A stretch of DNA of 64,000 nucleotides, from assembly GCF_963924675.1 (NCBI RefSeq), contig NC_089221.1, positions 134,334,263 through 134,398,262 on the forward strand, written 5' to 3'. The number at the start of each line of letters is the position of its first letter. Position 1 is the first letter of the stretch. The notes beneath the pieces were generated by a model. That model saw nothing but the letters and a program-made list of their open reading frames with translations, searched no databases and was not told the DNA's origin. Positions 10,801 through 22,469 of this stretch are shown here, piece after piece. This DNA is from Phocoena phocoena (Eukaryota > Chordata > Mammalia > Artiodactyla > Phocoenidae). Both the position numbers and the translations under genes were made by a program.

Positions 10801-10958
10801 CAAATATGTAACACAGTATGGCAAAAAATTTTAATGGACATGTAATCATTCTAAGATGAAAAGATATTTTTAAAAAGAGTTGATTATAAACAGGGCATGG
10901 CAGTTGTGTTTCCTAAAATATCCTAGAGTTCAGAGATGTTTTCAAAACAATTCAGTAG

Positions 10959-11092
10959 GGAATTCCCTGGGGGTCCAGTGGTTAGGACTCAGTGCTCTCA
11001 CTACCAGGGCACCAGGTTTGATCCCTGATCGGGGAACTAAGATCCTGCAAGCTGTGCGGTGTGGCCAAAAACAAACAAGCAAACAAACAACA
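10959..11092 (+). mobile_element. CHR-type tRNA SINE, older subfamily
   Basis: The head 'gggaattccctgggggtcca' with 'gtggttaggactc' and 'gatccctgatcgggga' identifies an older CHR/Bov-tA-related tRNA-Glu-type SINE of about 134 bp. It ends in an A-rich CAAA tail. The TSD ACAATTCAGTAG is perfect, at 10947-10958 and 11093-11104. Confidence 0.9.
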
Positions 11093-11199
11093 ACAATTCA
11101 GTAGCCCTCTTAGTTATCCACGGTGCTTAAATATTTCTTAGAAGCATTAAATATAAACTAAATGTGGTGTTTATGTAACGAAATTGTCATTTTTCCCCT

Positions 11200-11515
11200 T
11201 CTCACTGATATGAAACTATCAAGCTAGACTGTGTGACTTGCTCTAGTTAATGAAATGTGAATGAAGGTGATATGTGTAATTTCTGAACAGAAGTTTTAAG
11301 AACCAGTTCAGGGTTTGCCATGCTCTCTTTTTCTCTTTGTCACAAAACCAGCAATATTCCATAAAAGAGTTTGTCCATTACCCTGGGTCCCTGGAGCAGA
11401 ACTTCAGCCAACCCTGATGGCCATGTTACAAAATAAGAAAGAGAAACTTGCTGTTGTAAACCACTGAGATTTGGGGGTTGTTTCTTACTGCAGCATAACC
11501 TAGATTTATACAGCT
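11200..11515 (+). repeat. LTR-like relic (MaLR-type)
   Basis: It contains 'gccatgctctctttttctc', 'cctgggtccctggagcaga' and the 'aaaccactgagatttggggg' plus 'gcagcataacctag' ending seen in old mammalian LTR-type repeats. The family assignment is tentative. Confidence 0.5.
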
Positions 11516-11609
11516 ATTCACACACTTCATCAGTCCTGTAAGTAGAGGCCTTCACTGGCCTGGAAATCATGACAGCTGGTTCTAATCCCAGCTCTGCCAA
11601 AAACTTTCT

Positions 11610-12375
11610 GTGATTGTATTAGCTAGGATGCTTCAGATTGCAAGAAATTGAGAGTACGGTAAAAAGTAGCTTAAACAGGGCTTCCCTGGTGGCGCAGTGG
11701 TTGGGAGTCCGCCTGCCGATGCAGGGGAAGCGGGTTCATGCCCGGGTCCGGGAAGATCCCCCATGCCACGGAGCGGCTGGGCCCGTGAGCCATGGCTGCT
11801 GAGCCTGTGCGTCTGGAGCCTGTGCTCCGCGATGGGAGAGGCCACTGCAGTGAGAGGCCCGCGTACCGCAAAAAAAAAAAATAAAAAAAATAAAAACGGA
11901 GCTTAAACATCAAGGATACTTCCTATCGTGCGTAACAAGTCCAGAGTTGCAGCTTCATGACATCATTGAGCACATAGCATCTGCCATCTTTGTGCTTGCC
12001 CTTCCTGTCATGGTTGTACAGTGGCTATAGAAGTTTCCGGTGTCATATATAGACCTTATAGTATCCCGTGAAGAAGAAGAGTGTTTCTTTTTCTTCTTTC
12101 TTGTTTTTACTCGAGGAAAGTACTTCTTAGAAATTCCTTAGCAGACTATCTCCAGGTCCTATTGGCCCGGATTGGTCATATATCTGTGCCTAACCAATCA
12201 CTGCTAAGGGTATTGAGAGGCTATGATTGGCTTTGACCAGCCATGGTTCATTTCCTCTGGGGGTAGCAGTGGACTCCGATTCTGAGCACATGGCTGTGTG
12301 GCAAATGATTACCCAAACAAAATTGGGGTTTTGTCATCCAGGAAGAAGGGGAGGATGGAATTAGTGTTTACTTCA
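11610..12375. repeat. Ancient interspersed repeat split by a SINE
   Basis: The parts on both sides of the SINE at 11678-11899 belong together: 'tagctaggatgcttcagatt' before it; 'aaccaatcactgctaagg' and 'atgattggctttgaccag' after it. A related piece lies near 22470-22700. I recognise the family but cannot name it. Confidence 0.5.
11678..11899 (+). mobile_element. CHR SINE, short form
   Basis: A full short-form CHR: tRNA-like head with A box (GGCGCAGTGG), B-box region (GGGTTCATGCCC), body, and an A-rich tail with AATAAA steps. TSD AGCTTAAACA is at 11668-11677 and 11900-11909. Confidence 0.95.
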
Positions 12376-13984
12376 GTGACCTTAAGCAAGTACATCCCGC
12401 CTTAGACTTTATAGTTCCCCCATCGATAAACTGAGGGTATTGGACAAACTGGCTTCTAATGCAGGGATTATTATCATAGAGCCCACAGACTTTATCCCCT
12501 GAAGAAATGGAGTCCAAACTTACTTACAGGGCCTTGGGTATGGCAGAGCTATTGTCTGTGCCCCAGGGTGCCACAGACTGAGGTCATCAAAAGTCTTGTT
12601 TTATCAGCTTCCTGACAGGCAGACATATCATGTGTTCCAGCGCCCATGAAATCTCGCATTTTGGATTTTACATGCCCAGTGTGAATGAGGTCTAGGTGTA
12701 GGATATACATGTGCGATTTCGTTAGCTTTTAGTTAGTTACATGTCAGATTGACTTTAAAAGTGCTTTGAAGACTTACAAAGTGCTTTGTATTTAGAGATT
12801 TCTTTCTAATAGCTCCCTCTTCTCCCATGCTCCACACTCCCAAATCTCTGCATTCCCTTACAATTTACCTTGACTCAAGGCACTTTATTGGCCAATTTAA
12901 TATAAGCCAGTCCCAAGTGTTCTTGAGCCATGAACTTCAAAAATAATTTGTCATCATCATTATTAAAAATAATGGTCAGAAATTATTTGGGGGCAGGGAG
13001 CTACAAAACCAAGTGGGTAGACCTCATGGGATCAAAGCCGAGGTCTTCACTGCTGCTTTCAAGGCACCAGTTCTCTTGCATCCAGGCATTGGCTGCCAAC
13101 TGCCTGAGAATGAGATGGGCTCATCTGAGGAAAATGCCAGAGCTCTTATTTTATTGGGCCAAGTAGACACATATGCAGCCAAGGCCTGCTCAGGCAGTGA
13201 AAGGGGGCTGGATAGGGATCTGTAGAAACTGATACAGTTGAAGTCATCCTGTCTCCCCTGTTCTTCAGGGTATTTTAGCACCAACCTCCCCAACCCTACT
13301 ACATGCCCTGGAAGGCTTTTATGAACTGTTTGTAGCTTTGCTACTTGGTACTGGAAGCAGGAATCCTAAACAGTGCTTAATTTCTTGACTAGCTTTTATG
13401 AGATCATTTTTCTCATCTTGATAAGGTACTGGGATGCTGACATCACTCTCCTTTTCCCAACAGACACATTGCCACCACACTCTGGTCCGTGGGAGGGAGG
13501 ATTGTTAAAGACAGTAACTTCAGCCATCTCAAACTACCGGTCCTATTTGTCACCACTGAGATATAAAGCCTAGTAGGTCTCCTGAGTTGGCTTTGTATTT
13601 CTGGAGGACCTCTTAGAAATGTTGCTTTGGGGCCAGAGTAGCCCCAAGAGGTGTCAGTCAAGGAGAGACCCAAATCACCAAACTAAAATGGACATAGCCC
13701 GTCATGTAATTGTTCCAAAATATTTTGACGTTGGGCAGTGATTGGCTGAGTCTCTTATAATAGAGGGTGTCAAGCCTTCCTCAGGCCCAGGTACCCATAA
13801 AACAAAGCCAAAGAGAAAGAGGAAGAGTAGATTGCCCATTCTGCAAACCCTTGATTGTTAAATCAAACAGATATAAAAAGTAACACAAAATAGCTGTGTA
13901 GTTTAATGAGTTAGAAGGCAACACCCTTCTAACCACCATGAGGTCAAGAGATAAAACTATGTCACTTACTGCAGGAAGCTCTCT
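12376..13984. other. Mostly unique stretch
   Basis: A short MIR-like piece ('tgaccttaagcaagtacat') lies at about 12376-12460. The rest shows no repeat family, RNA or exon. Frames at 12930-13673 overlap on both strands, with no domain and no preferred reading frame. Confidence 0.4.
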
Positions 13985-14660
13985 ATGTGCCCCATCTGAT
14001 CTTTTCCCCTTCCCCCAAAGAAACTACTATCCTGACTTTTATAGCAATCTCTTCCTTGCATCCTTTATAGTTTTACCATCCAAGTGAGCATCGCTAGACA
14101 TTCTAGTTTAGTCTTGCCCATTAAAAAATTTGACATGTCTTTCAAGCCTCTTGTAATCTACAGGTTTCTCATACATTCCTTTCTTTTTCTTCCAATTTAC
14201 CTTTTCATCTGTAGATTTTCCTATACTATGGATGTTGCTGATTATATACTCACTGTACAGTTCCTATGTTCTCTGTATTTTCTCAAATTGGGAACTATAT
14301 TCAGAGACCCCATTAGATTCAGGTTCAATCCATTTGGTAGGTGGCATTGAGTTCTTTCACCAGGAGGCACATGAAGTCTGATATTTGCACTTTTTTAGAT
14401 GTTAACATCAGCCAATGCTCAATGCCTGGGAATTGCTAAATGGGGATGTCTAATTCTATCATTTCCCTTTCATTTATTAGCTAGAAAATTTATAAACAGA
14501 TGCTTCCCCTCATCTACTCTTTGATTACCAAATTGTACGGTTCATATAGGAGATGCTTGATTCTCTTTATCTACCATAAAGATAATGAATTGGTTCCTAA
14601 CATCCTCTGTCTGTAACCAATTTGTTTTTTACAAAATGTCATTATAAATTCAAGGACTTG
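13985..14660 (-). repeat. Ancient L1M 3' region (copy A)
   Basis: An old L1M 3' segment, antisense: 'actatcctgacttttatag', 'tagtttagtcttgcccat', 'agattcaggttcaatcc' and 'caccaggaggcacatgaag'. The same stretch occurs near 54290-56000 (copy B), where a young L1 interrupts it. Confidence 0.65.
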
Positions 14661-15849
14661 AGCATAAATTGCTGGATTCCTAGATTGCACTTTTAATCTG
14701 TCTTTTGTGTCTTTACTGTTCTGAATACATGGATCTGTGCTTATGCTTGCGAACTTGGCTATTTCCCTGCCTCCAAATCATCTGGAAAGGAAGCAGCTAA
14801 ACTTTCTGTGGACTGCTCAGAGACCAGTGGAAGATGCTTGATTTTAGTTTTTTGTTTCTTTATGTTTGGTTCTAGTGGCAGGTTAGAGCTAGTGTGGCAA
14901 TGAACGTAAGGAGCTCTAGCTGAAGGGCTTTGACAACGTATGGTCCATTTGGCAAGATCTTTGTCACTGTCACATGGAGGCCATTAAAGATCCCATTTAT
15001 CCAGCTTTTTCCCTTATGATTTCATGAGCTCCAGGTCCCCTTCTAATCCCCAAGTCTGACTTTCCAAGTGGCTTGATGGCAGGAAGAGAATGCCCCAATC
15101 ACACTGGCACAAATATTTTCTTTTTGCTCAGTAGTTAGGTTTTTCACAAGAAATGGATAAATTGGCATTTTGTTGTCAAAATTATATTTCATGTTCTTCT
15201 CTAAGGAAATGTGAGCCCTGGAAATGCTTTCCTTATAACCTTGCTTCTTTACAATTGGCTTTGTCCAGTTTTAGGGTAACCCTGTACTAGATTGTTCTTT
15301 CTTTTTGTTTTTTTAGGTTTCTTCCGAGGCAGAGACTTACACTTATTCTAGGTAACTGAAGAAAAGCACATTCTTTTCAAGCTGAGTCCACTCACCCACA
15401 TGGCCCTGAGGCAGGCCATTGATTTCTCTCGTTCTCTCATTCCAACTAGAATGAGGTACTACTGTTAGAAACCAGGTACCTTTCCTTGGCAACAGTAGCT
15501 GCTAACTAACAAGTAGGTCATTTACTAAGGGTAATGATGGATATAACCAGACTGCTTTGTTGGCCTTTAAAACTTTTTTCCCTTTGGAATGAAGGAGAAT
15601 GCCATCTTGATACTTGAATCTGTAAATCAGCATTTAGAATCCACAGATGAACTAAAACACATTCTCACCCCATCTCTCCGTGGGTGGAAAAACAAAATTT
15701 GTGTTTCACTTTCTTGCTCTTCATTGTTTGCTTGGGGCGTACCTAGGCCCAGTTTATGAAATTGCTCACTCCTGACAATGAATCTAATGCTTTCTTTTAT
15801 CAGTGGAGAATCGGTTTGTAAAATTTCAAAGCCCTATTCTCCTAGACTG
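14661..15849. other. Unique sequence
   Basis: No gene or recognised repeat. The first 100 bp may still be decayed L1M. Confidence 0.35.
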
Positions 15850-16050
15850 GCTGAGTCATATGGAAAATAAAAATTAATAATAAATATTAATTAATACTGA
15901 TTTTCTGTAGCCCACTAAGCAAAGTCCAAATTAGATGACTTCATTTAAAGCTTTGGTGGCAGAGACCTAATTAATGAAAAACACCAGGCTTAAACAATTG
16001 GCTATCCATCTTTAAGCATAAGGAAAGGACAGAATCCATATGACATTTCA
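15850..16050. promoter_or_regulatory. Candidate conserved non-coding element
   Basis: A repeat-free block with a dense TAAT/ATTA cluster ('aaattaataataaatattaa') followed by 'cctaattaatgaaaaacacc' and 'caaagtccaaattag'. Only its composition points to a regulatory role. Confidence 0.3.
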
Positions 16051-16447
16051 CTGAGGATGAAAAATGAACAATTGCGTGGGTCCTGGATAATCCCGATTTG
16101 ACAGGGCACTCTGGAGACTTTTAAATATCCCACTTTTCCTGAGACATATGGACTCTACACCATTGTCATATTTAACTGAGAAACTGGGTTCCCATGCATT
16201 CTGTTTGTTTCCTTGCTTGAGGCCTGTGGCTGGGACCTCATGAGTTTGTAGCCATTGGAGTCAGCTTTTGTTCAGCCTTTAAGATGAAAACCATAAACAT
16301 GCTACAAAACACCAGAATATAAAGGGGATTATTGGTCCATAATTAGAGAACTAGGAGGTGGTTATTCTAGTTGTCCCTTCACTCTCCCAACCACATGCCT
16401 GTCTGCTAGACCAGGAACAAAAGAGATTTAAAAATCAGACAGCCTTG
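16051..16447. other. Unique sequence
   Basis: Nothing recognised before the SINE insertion site. Confidence 0.35.
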
Positions 16448-16767
16448 GGCTTCCCTGGTTGCGCAGTGGTTAAGAATCCGCCTGCCAATGCAGGGGACAC
16501 GGGTTCGAGCCCTGGTCTGGGAAGATCCCACATACCGTGGAGCAACTAAGCCCGCGAGCCACAACTACTGAGCCCGTGTGCCACAGCTACTGAAGCTTGC
16601 GCGCCTAGAGCCCGTGCTCCGCAACAAGAGAAGCCACCGCAATGAGAAACCCATGCACCACAACAAAGAGTAGCCCCGCTTGCTGCAACTAGAGAAAGCT
16701 CGTGTGCAGCAACGAAGACTCAACGCAGCCAAAAATAAACTAAATAAATAAATTTGTATATATATAA
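16448..16767 (+). mobile_element. CHR SINE, long form
   Basis: Same tRNA-like head as the short form, but with an extended 3' body of about 320 bp in which 'gccacaactactgagcccg' is followed by a similar module ('gccacagctactgaagc'). The tail is TAAA-rich. The TSD AAAAATCAGACAGCCTTG is perfect over 18 bp, at 16430-16447 and 16768-16785. Confidence 0.95.
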
Positions 16768-16785
16768 AAAAATCAGACAGCCTTG

Positions 16786-18229
16786 AGTTTATTTTAATGG
16801 GAGCCCTCATGTCTGGGCATAGTTGGAGGCCATTTAGTTGACAAATAAAGAACGCTTATTCTGTCTTGGAGCCTCAGAAATCAGAGAATCATCGAAATAA
16901 ATCAGCCTCAGATAACCAAAGAATCTGAGCATCTTGTTATGCAAACCTGTAAGTTATGTGAGAAAACACACCCACCTATGTGCATATTTCCTCAATTATT
17001 TGAATGTCCAGGTCCTCCCTTCAACTCTCATTTCAGAAGAATGACAGCTGGAGGGAACTGCTTTCTCCAGATCAAGTTAGTTGTCCATCACTGGAGGTGT
17101 TTAACCAGAGATCCAAGGGCCATCTGTCAGGGCCACTGCACCGAGGATTCACTCATCACAGAGGGTAGATATTTGAACAAGATAACCGAAGACATTTTCC
17201 AACTCTGAGAAGTTATGTGTTAGAGTGCAAACATGCAAATTTAAAGGGAAATTAACTTTTGAAAACCATAGCAAGGAAATATTTTCCCAGGGAGTGAGTG
17301 CTTTTCGAGACTAGGATAAAGCCTAAGACTTGAAGCAAGTGTGGTCTTAATGGGAATCAGTTGGTCATTGAATTAAGTTTTAATATTTCTGTGTACCTCC
17401 TGTTCCTACCAGTTTCTCTTCCTGTACATTGTGGTCATTTGACAGAGCAGCCTTATTTGACCTTCAGTGCAAATGAAATAACTGTACAAAAGATATATTT
17501 ATATATGCAAATGTGTATTATCAGTCTTGACTCCCAGGGAATAGGGAGACAGGAAATGCAAGTGTGCACTGTATAGGCAAATGTTGATTTTTCTACCCTT
17601 TCTAAGCCCCTTTGCTTAGTAAATTATTCAGAGAGATGTGATCTCTTTTTAAGACATCCTGAGTTCTTTCAGGATACTGCAGTATCTCATAAATTGCTTT
17701 ACATGGTACACTGGAAACTGGTTTAAAACTATCCAACTAAAGTATATAATTTAATAAAACATCCTTTTATACTCAAGAACATCTAGATGTTGAAAAACTA
17801 GCAGTTTATTGGAACAATATTAAATTAACTGTTAATGAGTGCCTCAAATGGATGATAGCATAAAATGGTGTGTAGAAAGTATGGAATGAGTCACTATATA
17901 TCCTGGAACAAGAATAGTAAATATGTATAATAAATACCACAGTTTTCCTATCCTGTACTCATGGCAGACATCACTAATTGAGCACAGCACTCTTTGAAGT
18001 TGGGCTTAACTTCAGAGTCTTAACCCAAAACTTCAGGCCATTCTGTTATTCAACTGGAGTTCCCCTTCTGCCATTCTTTCGTGAACTCTTCCATGAAGGC
18101 TTTTGTCCCCACCACTGACAAAAACAGCTCTTGTTAAAGTTGCTGGTAATTAAGTTCCATATTGCCAAGTCCAAATGTCAATTCTTAGGGTACATCTTGC
18201 TCAATTGATTAACAGTTGATCTTTCCCTT
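16786..18229. other. Unique stretch with one shared unnamed repeat piece
   Basis: No gene was recognised. Around 17945-18060 a segment shares an exact 18-bp block (17964-17981) and weaker similarity beyond it with 43850-43990, so it belongs to an unnamed repeat family. Confidence 0.4.
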
Positions 18230-18610
18230 TTTCATAATATACTTCCTTTACCTGGCTTCAGGGACACCATACTTACTTGGTTTTCTTCCTATCTCCTTAT
18301 TGTTCCTTCTCAGTATCCTTTCCTTGTTCCTTCTTACCACCTACATTCCTAAATACTGGAGTATTCCCAGGCCCTGAATTCTCTGTCTACACTCACATTC
18401 TTGATAACCTCATCAGACTCACAGCTTTAAATACCATGTATGCCAATAACGACCAAATTCATGTCTTCAGCTTGGACCTTTCTTTTTAACTCCAGTCCCA
18501 ACTCCCTATTCAAAGCTCCATTTAAGTGTCTAAATGTGACTCAAACTTAGCACGCTTAAAATTTAACAATTTTGTTTTTTCCCTTAAAGCCATCTCTCCC
18601 CATAGTATCT

Positions 18611-18819
18611 TTTTTTTTTTTTTTTTTGCGGTACGTGGGCCTCTCATTGTTGTGGCCTCTCCCGTTGCGGAGCACAGGCTCCGGACGCGCAGGCTCAGCG
18701 GCCATGGCTCATGGGCCTAGCCGCTCCGTGGCACGTGGGATCTTCCCGGACCGGGGCATGAACCCGTGTCCCCTGCATCGGCAGGCGGACTCTCAACCAC
18801 TGCACCACCAGGGAAGCCC
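18611..18819 (-). mobile_element. CHR SINE, short form
   Basis: Complete short-form CHR on the minus strand with a 17-T tail. TSD TCCCCATAGTATCT is at 18597-18610 and 18820-18833 and continues into T residues. It is inserted into an L2. Confidence 0.95.
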
Positions 18820-18879
18820 TCCCCATAGTATCTTTTATCTTAGTTGCTCAGACTAAATCTTGGAGTTATTGTTTACTCC

Positions 18880-18968
18880 TTCCTTCCATCTCTCCCTCCT
18901 TCCCTCCCTATCGTTCCCTCCCTCCCTCCCTCCCTTCCTTCCTTTCTTCCTTCCTTCCTTCCTTCCTC
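18880..18968. repeat. (CCTT/CCCT)n pyrimidine microsatellite
   Basis: A long C/T tract of CCTTCCTT and CCCTCCCT units within L2 sequence, almost free of purines on the plus strand. Confidence 0.92.
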
Positions 18969-19084
18969 TTTTTCAAAACCATGTCTAATCCATCAGCAAA
19001 TCTTGCCACTACCTTAATTATATATATCTGGAGTCAGATTACTTAGCACCTTTGTAACTATTTTGTCCTTGGATCTTTTGGTAA

Positions 19085-20030
19085 ATACCTGCTGTGATGG
19101 ATAACTCACTTCTGGAGAAAGTAGTTTCCTCCAGCTGGTAATCTTCTGAAATGTGGGTTGAAGGGTATAATATTGTGATTTATAATAAAAAATGTATATT
19201 TGGTATTTGTCCCCATTTCTGGCACAGAGCTTCTAAAACCCTTGGAATTTCCTAAGTGAAGAGAACATAAAGGTGTCTTTCGTTAGGTTAATGAAGTGAC
19301 TTTTGGAATTCACTTAAGGATGGGGGCTGGTTGCCAGTGAAGTCAAAGGTGATTAGAGGGTTGAAACTGTCAGTGTCCCCCCAACCTCTGGCGATAGAAG
19401 AGGGGCTGGAGATGGAGTTCAGTCACCAATCACCATTGACTTAATCAATCATGCCTATGTGATCAAGCCTTCATGAAAACTCAGAAGGACAGGGTTCAGA
19501 AAGATTGTGTGTTGGTGAACATGTGGAGATTTGGGGAGAGTGGCATGGAAGCCCCACGATCCATATACCTTGCCCTATGTGTCTCTTCCATCTGGATGTT
19601 CATTTGTATTCTAAGTTATATACTTTTTATAATAAACTGGTAATCTAGTAAGTAAAATGTTTCTTTGAGTTCTCTGAGCCACTCCAGCAAATTAATTGAA
19701 CCCAAAGTGGGTGTCATTGGAACCTCTGATCTGTAGCTGGTTTGTCAGAAGCACAGGTCAGTCAGAAGCATCTGGGCTTGTGAATGGTCTCTAAAGTTGA
19801 GGGGGCAGTCCTGTGGGCATGAGCCCTTAACCTATGGAATCTGCTGCTAAGTCCATGTAGATAGTATGAGAATTGAGTTGAATTGTAGGACACCTATCTG
19901 GTGTAGGACACCTATCTGGTGTTGGATGTATGGAGGACTCCCCGCTACCCCACCCAATCCAACGCACCCACACACCCACACACCCACCCACCCCCACCAC
20001 ACACAAACACACACACATTAGAAGTGGTGA
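19085..20030 (+). repeat. Endogenous-retrovirus-type LTR, family not named
   Basis: This LTR-like block contains 'aaaacccttggaatttcct', 'aatcaatcatgcctatgtg', 'ggacagggttcagaaaga', 'ccttgccctatgtgtctc' and a polyadenylation-type 'tataataaactggtaatct' region. No retroviral internal genes are next to it, so it is a solo LTR or fragment. It separates two parts of one L2. It contains an 18-bp tandem duplication at 19886-19921. Confidence 0.65.
19950..20018. repeat. C/A-rich (CCCACA)n low-complexity tract
   Basis: CACCCA and CACACA units form an irregular array, with almost no G on the plus strand. Confidence 0.85.
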
Positions 20031-20149
20031 CCAGAACCTTTAAAGGGGGACCTGAACTTTTAACTAACTGGGGCATGTACACAGGCGGGTGTGTTTTCTT
20101 GCATAACTTACAGATTTGCATGTAAGAAGATGCACAGATTCTTTGGTTA

Positions 20150-21015
20150 TCTGGAGCTGGTTATCTCTTGTCTGAGTATTATATTAACCACCTAACTGGT
20201 CTTTCTGCTTCCATCCTTGCCCCCTGTCCCAATCTGTTTTTCATATAGCAGCCAGAAGAATCATTAAAAACATACCATACAACTTGTTCTTCCCTTCTCT
20301 TTTTAAAACATTTATTTATTTTTATTTATTTGTTTTTGGCTGCATTGGGTCTTCATTGCTGTGTGTGGGCTTTCTCTAGTTGTGGCGAGTGGGAGCTACT
20401 CTTTGTTGCCGTGCACAGGCTTCTCATTGCAGTGGCTTCTCTTGTTGCGGAGCACAGGCTCTAGGTGCCCGGGCTTCAGTAGTTTAGCACGTGGGCTCAG
20501 TAGTGGTGGCACATGGGCTTAGTTGCTCCACGGCATGTGGGATCTTCCCGGACCAGAGCTCGAACTGTGTCCCCTGCATTGGCAGGCGGATTCTTAACCA
20601 CTGCGCCACCAGGGAAGCCCCTCTTCCCTTCTCTTACTCTGTCCAGCCACTCACGTTTTTCTCACTATTCTGCAAATACGCTAAACACATCTCCTCAGGC
20701 CCTTTGCACTTGCCTTTGCCTCTGCCTGAAATATTCTTTCAGATATCGACATGCTTCACTCACTTCATTCAGGTCTCTGCTCAAATGCCCCTTATCAAAG
20801 AGGCCTACCCTGATGAGACTACCAGAAAACAGCACCCCCTTCATTTTTCATTCTCCTTACTTTGTTTCATTTGTTTTCATTGTATTTATCCGTGACATAT
20901 TGTATTTTTATCTGTTTCTGTTTCTCTCACATATTCCCTTCGTCTTTCTTCCCCTCAATGTAAGGTCCATGAGAATTCTGTGTTATTCACTGCAGTATCT
21001 CTGACACTTAAAACA
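20150..21015 (+). repeat. L2 LINE, 3' part (part 2)
   Basis: L2 resumes with 'cacctaactggtctttctgc' and 'gcagccagaagaatcatt'. It is broken by the SINE at 20302-20621 and continues with 'caggccctttgcacttgcc', 'attcaggtctctgctcaaat' and 'tgtaaggtccatgagaat'. Together with part 1 it forms one L2 in the correct order. Confidence 0.8.
20302..20621 (-). mobile_element. CHR SINE, long form
   Basis: Long-form CHR on the minus strand, sister of the copy at 16448-16767, with a TTTA-rich tail complement. TSD TCTTCCCTTCTCTT is perfect at 20288-20301 and 20622-20635. It is nested in L2. Confidence 0.95.
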
Positions 21016-21720
21016 GTTCTGTCTTAGGTCAGATTTCCTGGAAGTGGACTCCGTGACTAGTGTGCAGGAGATTTCCTGGGGCTTGTTCACGGGAGCAACA
21101 CATGTGAGGCAATGAAGAGGTGGGATGGGGTGGAGGTAGGTGTAGAACTGACTGGTGATCGCAGCAGAGTCTGCGGCCTCAGCACTAGGATAGTCCTTGG
21201 CTTGCCCCAAATTAAGGCCAGGAGACTAAATCCCAGAAATGAGCAGTCATTGGATGTGGGCTGCTACTGGAGAACAATCAAAATTTGGGGCAAGGCAGCT
21301 TCCTTCTGCTGAGAGCAATTCTCAGAGAGGGACTCAGCTTAAAGCTTTTAGTAGCCAGTATTCCCAGCGGCTATGGGAGTGAATACGCTGGTCCTGAAGA
21401 AGGAGGAGGGCTGGTGTTCCACAGCACCCGCTCCATGTGCTGAGTGCCTGGATACTGAAAGCTTGAATACCATGCTTGCTCTGACACTGCTGCTCGGTCT
21501 GAGGTGTCCTCTCTGCTATCCCACTGCTCTCAACCCTGAGAACTCAGTGCATCCTGTGGCCCCCGCTGATACCAACCAACCACTTGCAACAGCTTCCCAA
21601 GGCTGGGAGATGGAGAGGGTCAGCTGAGGCCCAGCCCCAGAAGTCAGAGCCGGCCTTTCAGCTTTGAAAAGCTGATAACAGGCATGAAAGTAGGAGGCAT
21701 CTCTGCTCTGTGTCCTTGGG
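21016..21720. repeat. Probable ancient repeat, unnamed
   Basis: The part at 21030-21200 ('ggtcagatttcctggaagtg', 'ggagatttcctggggctt') resembles an old mammalian repeat I cannot name. The remainder, including the frames at 21373-21731, has no recognisable domain. Confidence 0.35.
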
Positions 21721-22045
21721 GACAAGAGCAAGAAGAGAATGCTTTCTAAGAAGACAACACATTGCTTTTGGGCAGATCTTTCCTAGACATTGGTAAAAAT
21801 GGCTAAGGAACCATTACATTTGATACAAAGCAGCTGAAAAGTCTATGATTCTAAAAGTTACATCACACCGCAAGCTGATTTTCAGTGTCTCAAGCCTCTA
21901 AGATTTATGCCTCCTGGGATACTCAAAGCAATAGAGGCAAAGCACTTATTCATTCCTCCATTGTCTCACTGATTCATTCAACAATCTATTATTAAAGACA
22001 AGATGTATTCTAGGTGGGTGGTGAATATGTAAAACTAATACTACT
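21721..22045. other. Unique sequence with L2-like end
   Basis: Nothing recognised until about 21950. There, 'ctgattcattcaacaatct' followed by 'attctaggtgggtggtgaat' looks like a short antisense L2 end. Confidence 0.35.
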
Positions 22046-22290
22046 AACTTCCTTAAAAAATTCTTACATTGTGCTAGGTACCGTGCTAAGTACTTTACTA
22101 CATGGATTATCTCAGTTTATCTTACAACATTTCTATAAAGTAGGTATTATAGTACCTACTATTTGTCTTAGTTTTTTTTTAATAGAGTGGTTAAATACTT
22201 GCTCAAGGTCATACAACTAGTAAGCGGCAGAGCCTGGATTCCAATCAAGATGTTTGAGTTTGTAAAAGACTCTAGTATACTCTCTCTCCA
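22046..22290 (-). repeat. MIR SINE
   Basis: Antisense MIR, well preserved: 'gtgctaggtaccgtgctaag', 'ataaagtaggtattatagta', 'gctcaaggtcatacaacta' and 'gcagagcctggattcc'. Confidence 0.85.
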
Positions 22291-22469
22291 AACAAGGAAT
22301 GATTAGACTCTTAAGAAGCTTACAGTCCAGTAGGGAGACAGATAAATAAATCAAGTTGAGCTACTGAGGGAGTTAAGATGTGCATCCAAGGTCCAAGTAT
22401 CAAATCCGTGTTCATTCTTCTCTACTTATTTGTATACTTTGAGAATGGAAGATTGTAGCATTTCTAGCA

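Larger units (their letters stand above)
18230..19072 (+). repeat. L2 LINE, reverse-transcriptase region (part 1)
   Basis: Sense L2 ORF2 remnant. Motifs appear in the order 'cctggcttcagggacacca', 'tttaaataccatgtatgcc' and, after a SINE, 'agttgctcagactaaatctt' and 'ccatcagcaaatcttgcc'. In the frame starting at 18277 the polymerase catalytic YADD motif is replaced by Y-A-N-N at 18439-18450, so both catalytic aspartates are lost. It is a dead relic, interrupted by the SINE at 18611-18819 and a CCTT array. Confidence 0.75.

Noticed and set aside
11678..11899. tRNA gene reading of CHR SINE heads
   Set aside because: The heads keep A- and B-box resemblance to tRNA-Glu but cannot fold as an intact tRNA, and they continue into SINE bodies with poly(A) tails and TSDs.
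19085..20030. Possible endogenous retrovirus with genes
   Set aside because: Only LTR-like sequence is present. No primer-binding site, gag, pol or env remnants were seen on either side; the flanks are L2.
20491..21004. Two overlapping plus frames of 134 and 163 codons
   Set aside because: They run from a CHR SINE into an L2 3' region; both are repeats, and no domain is present.
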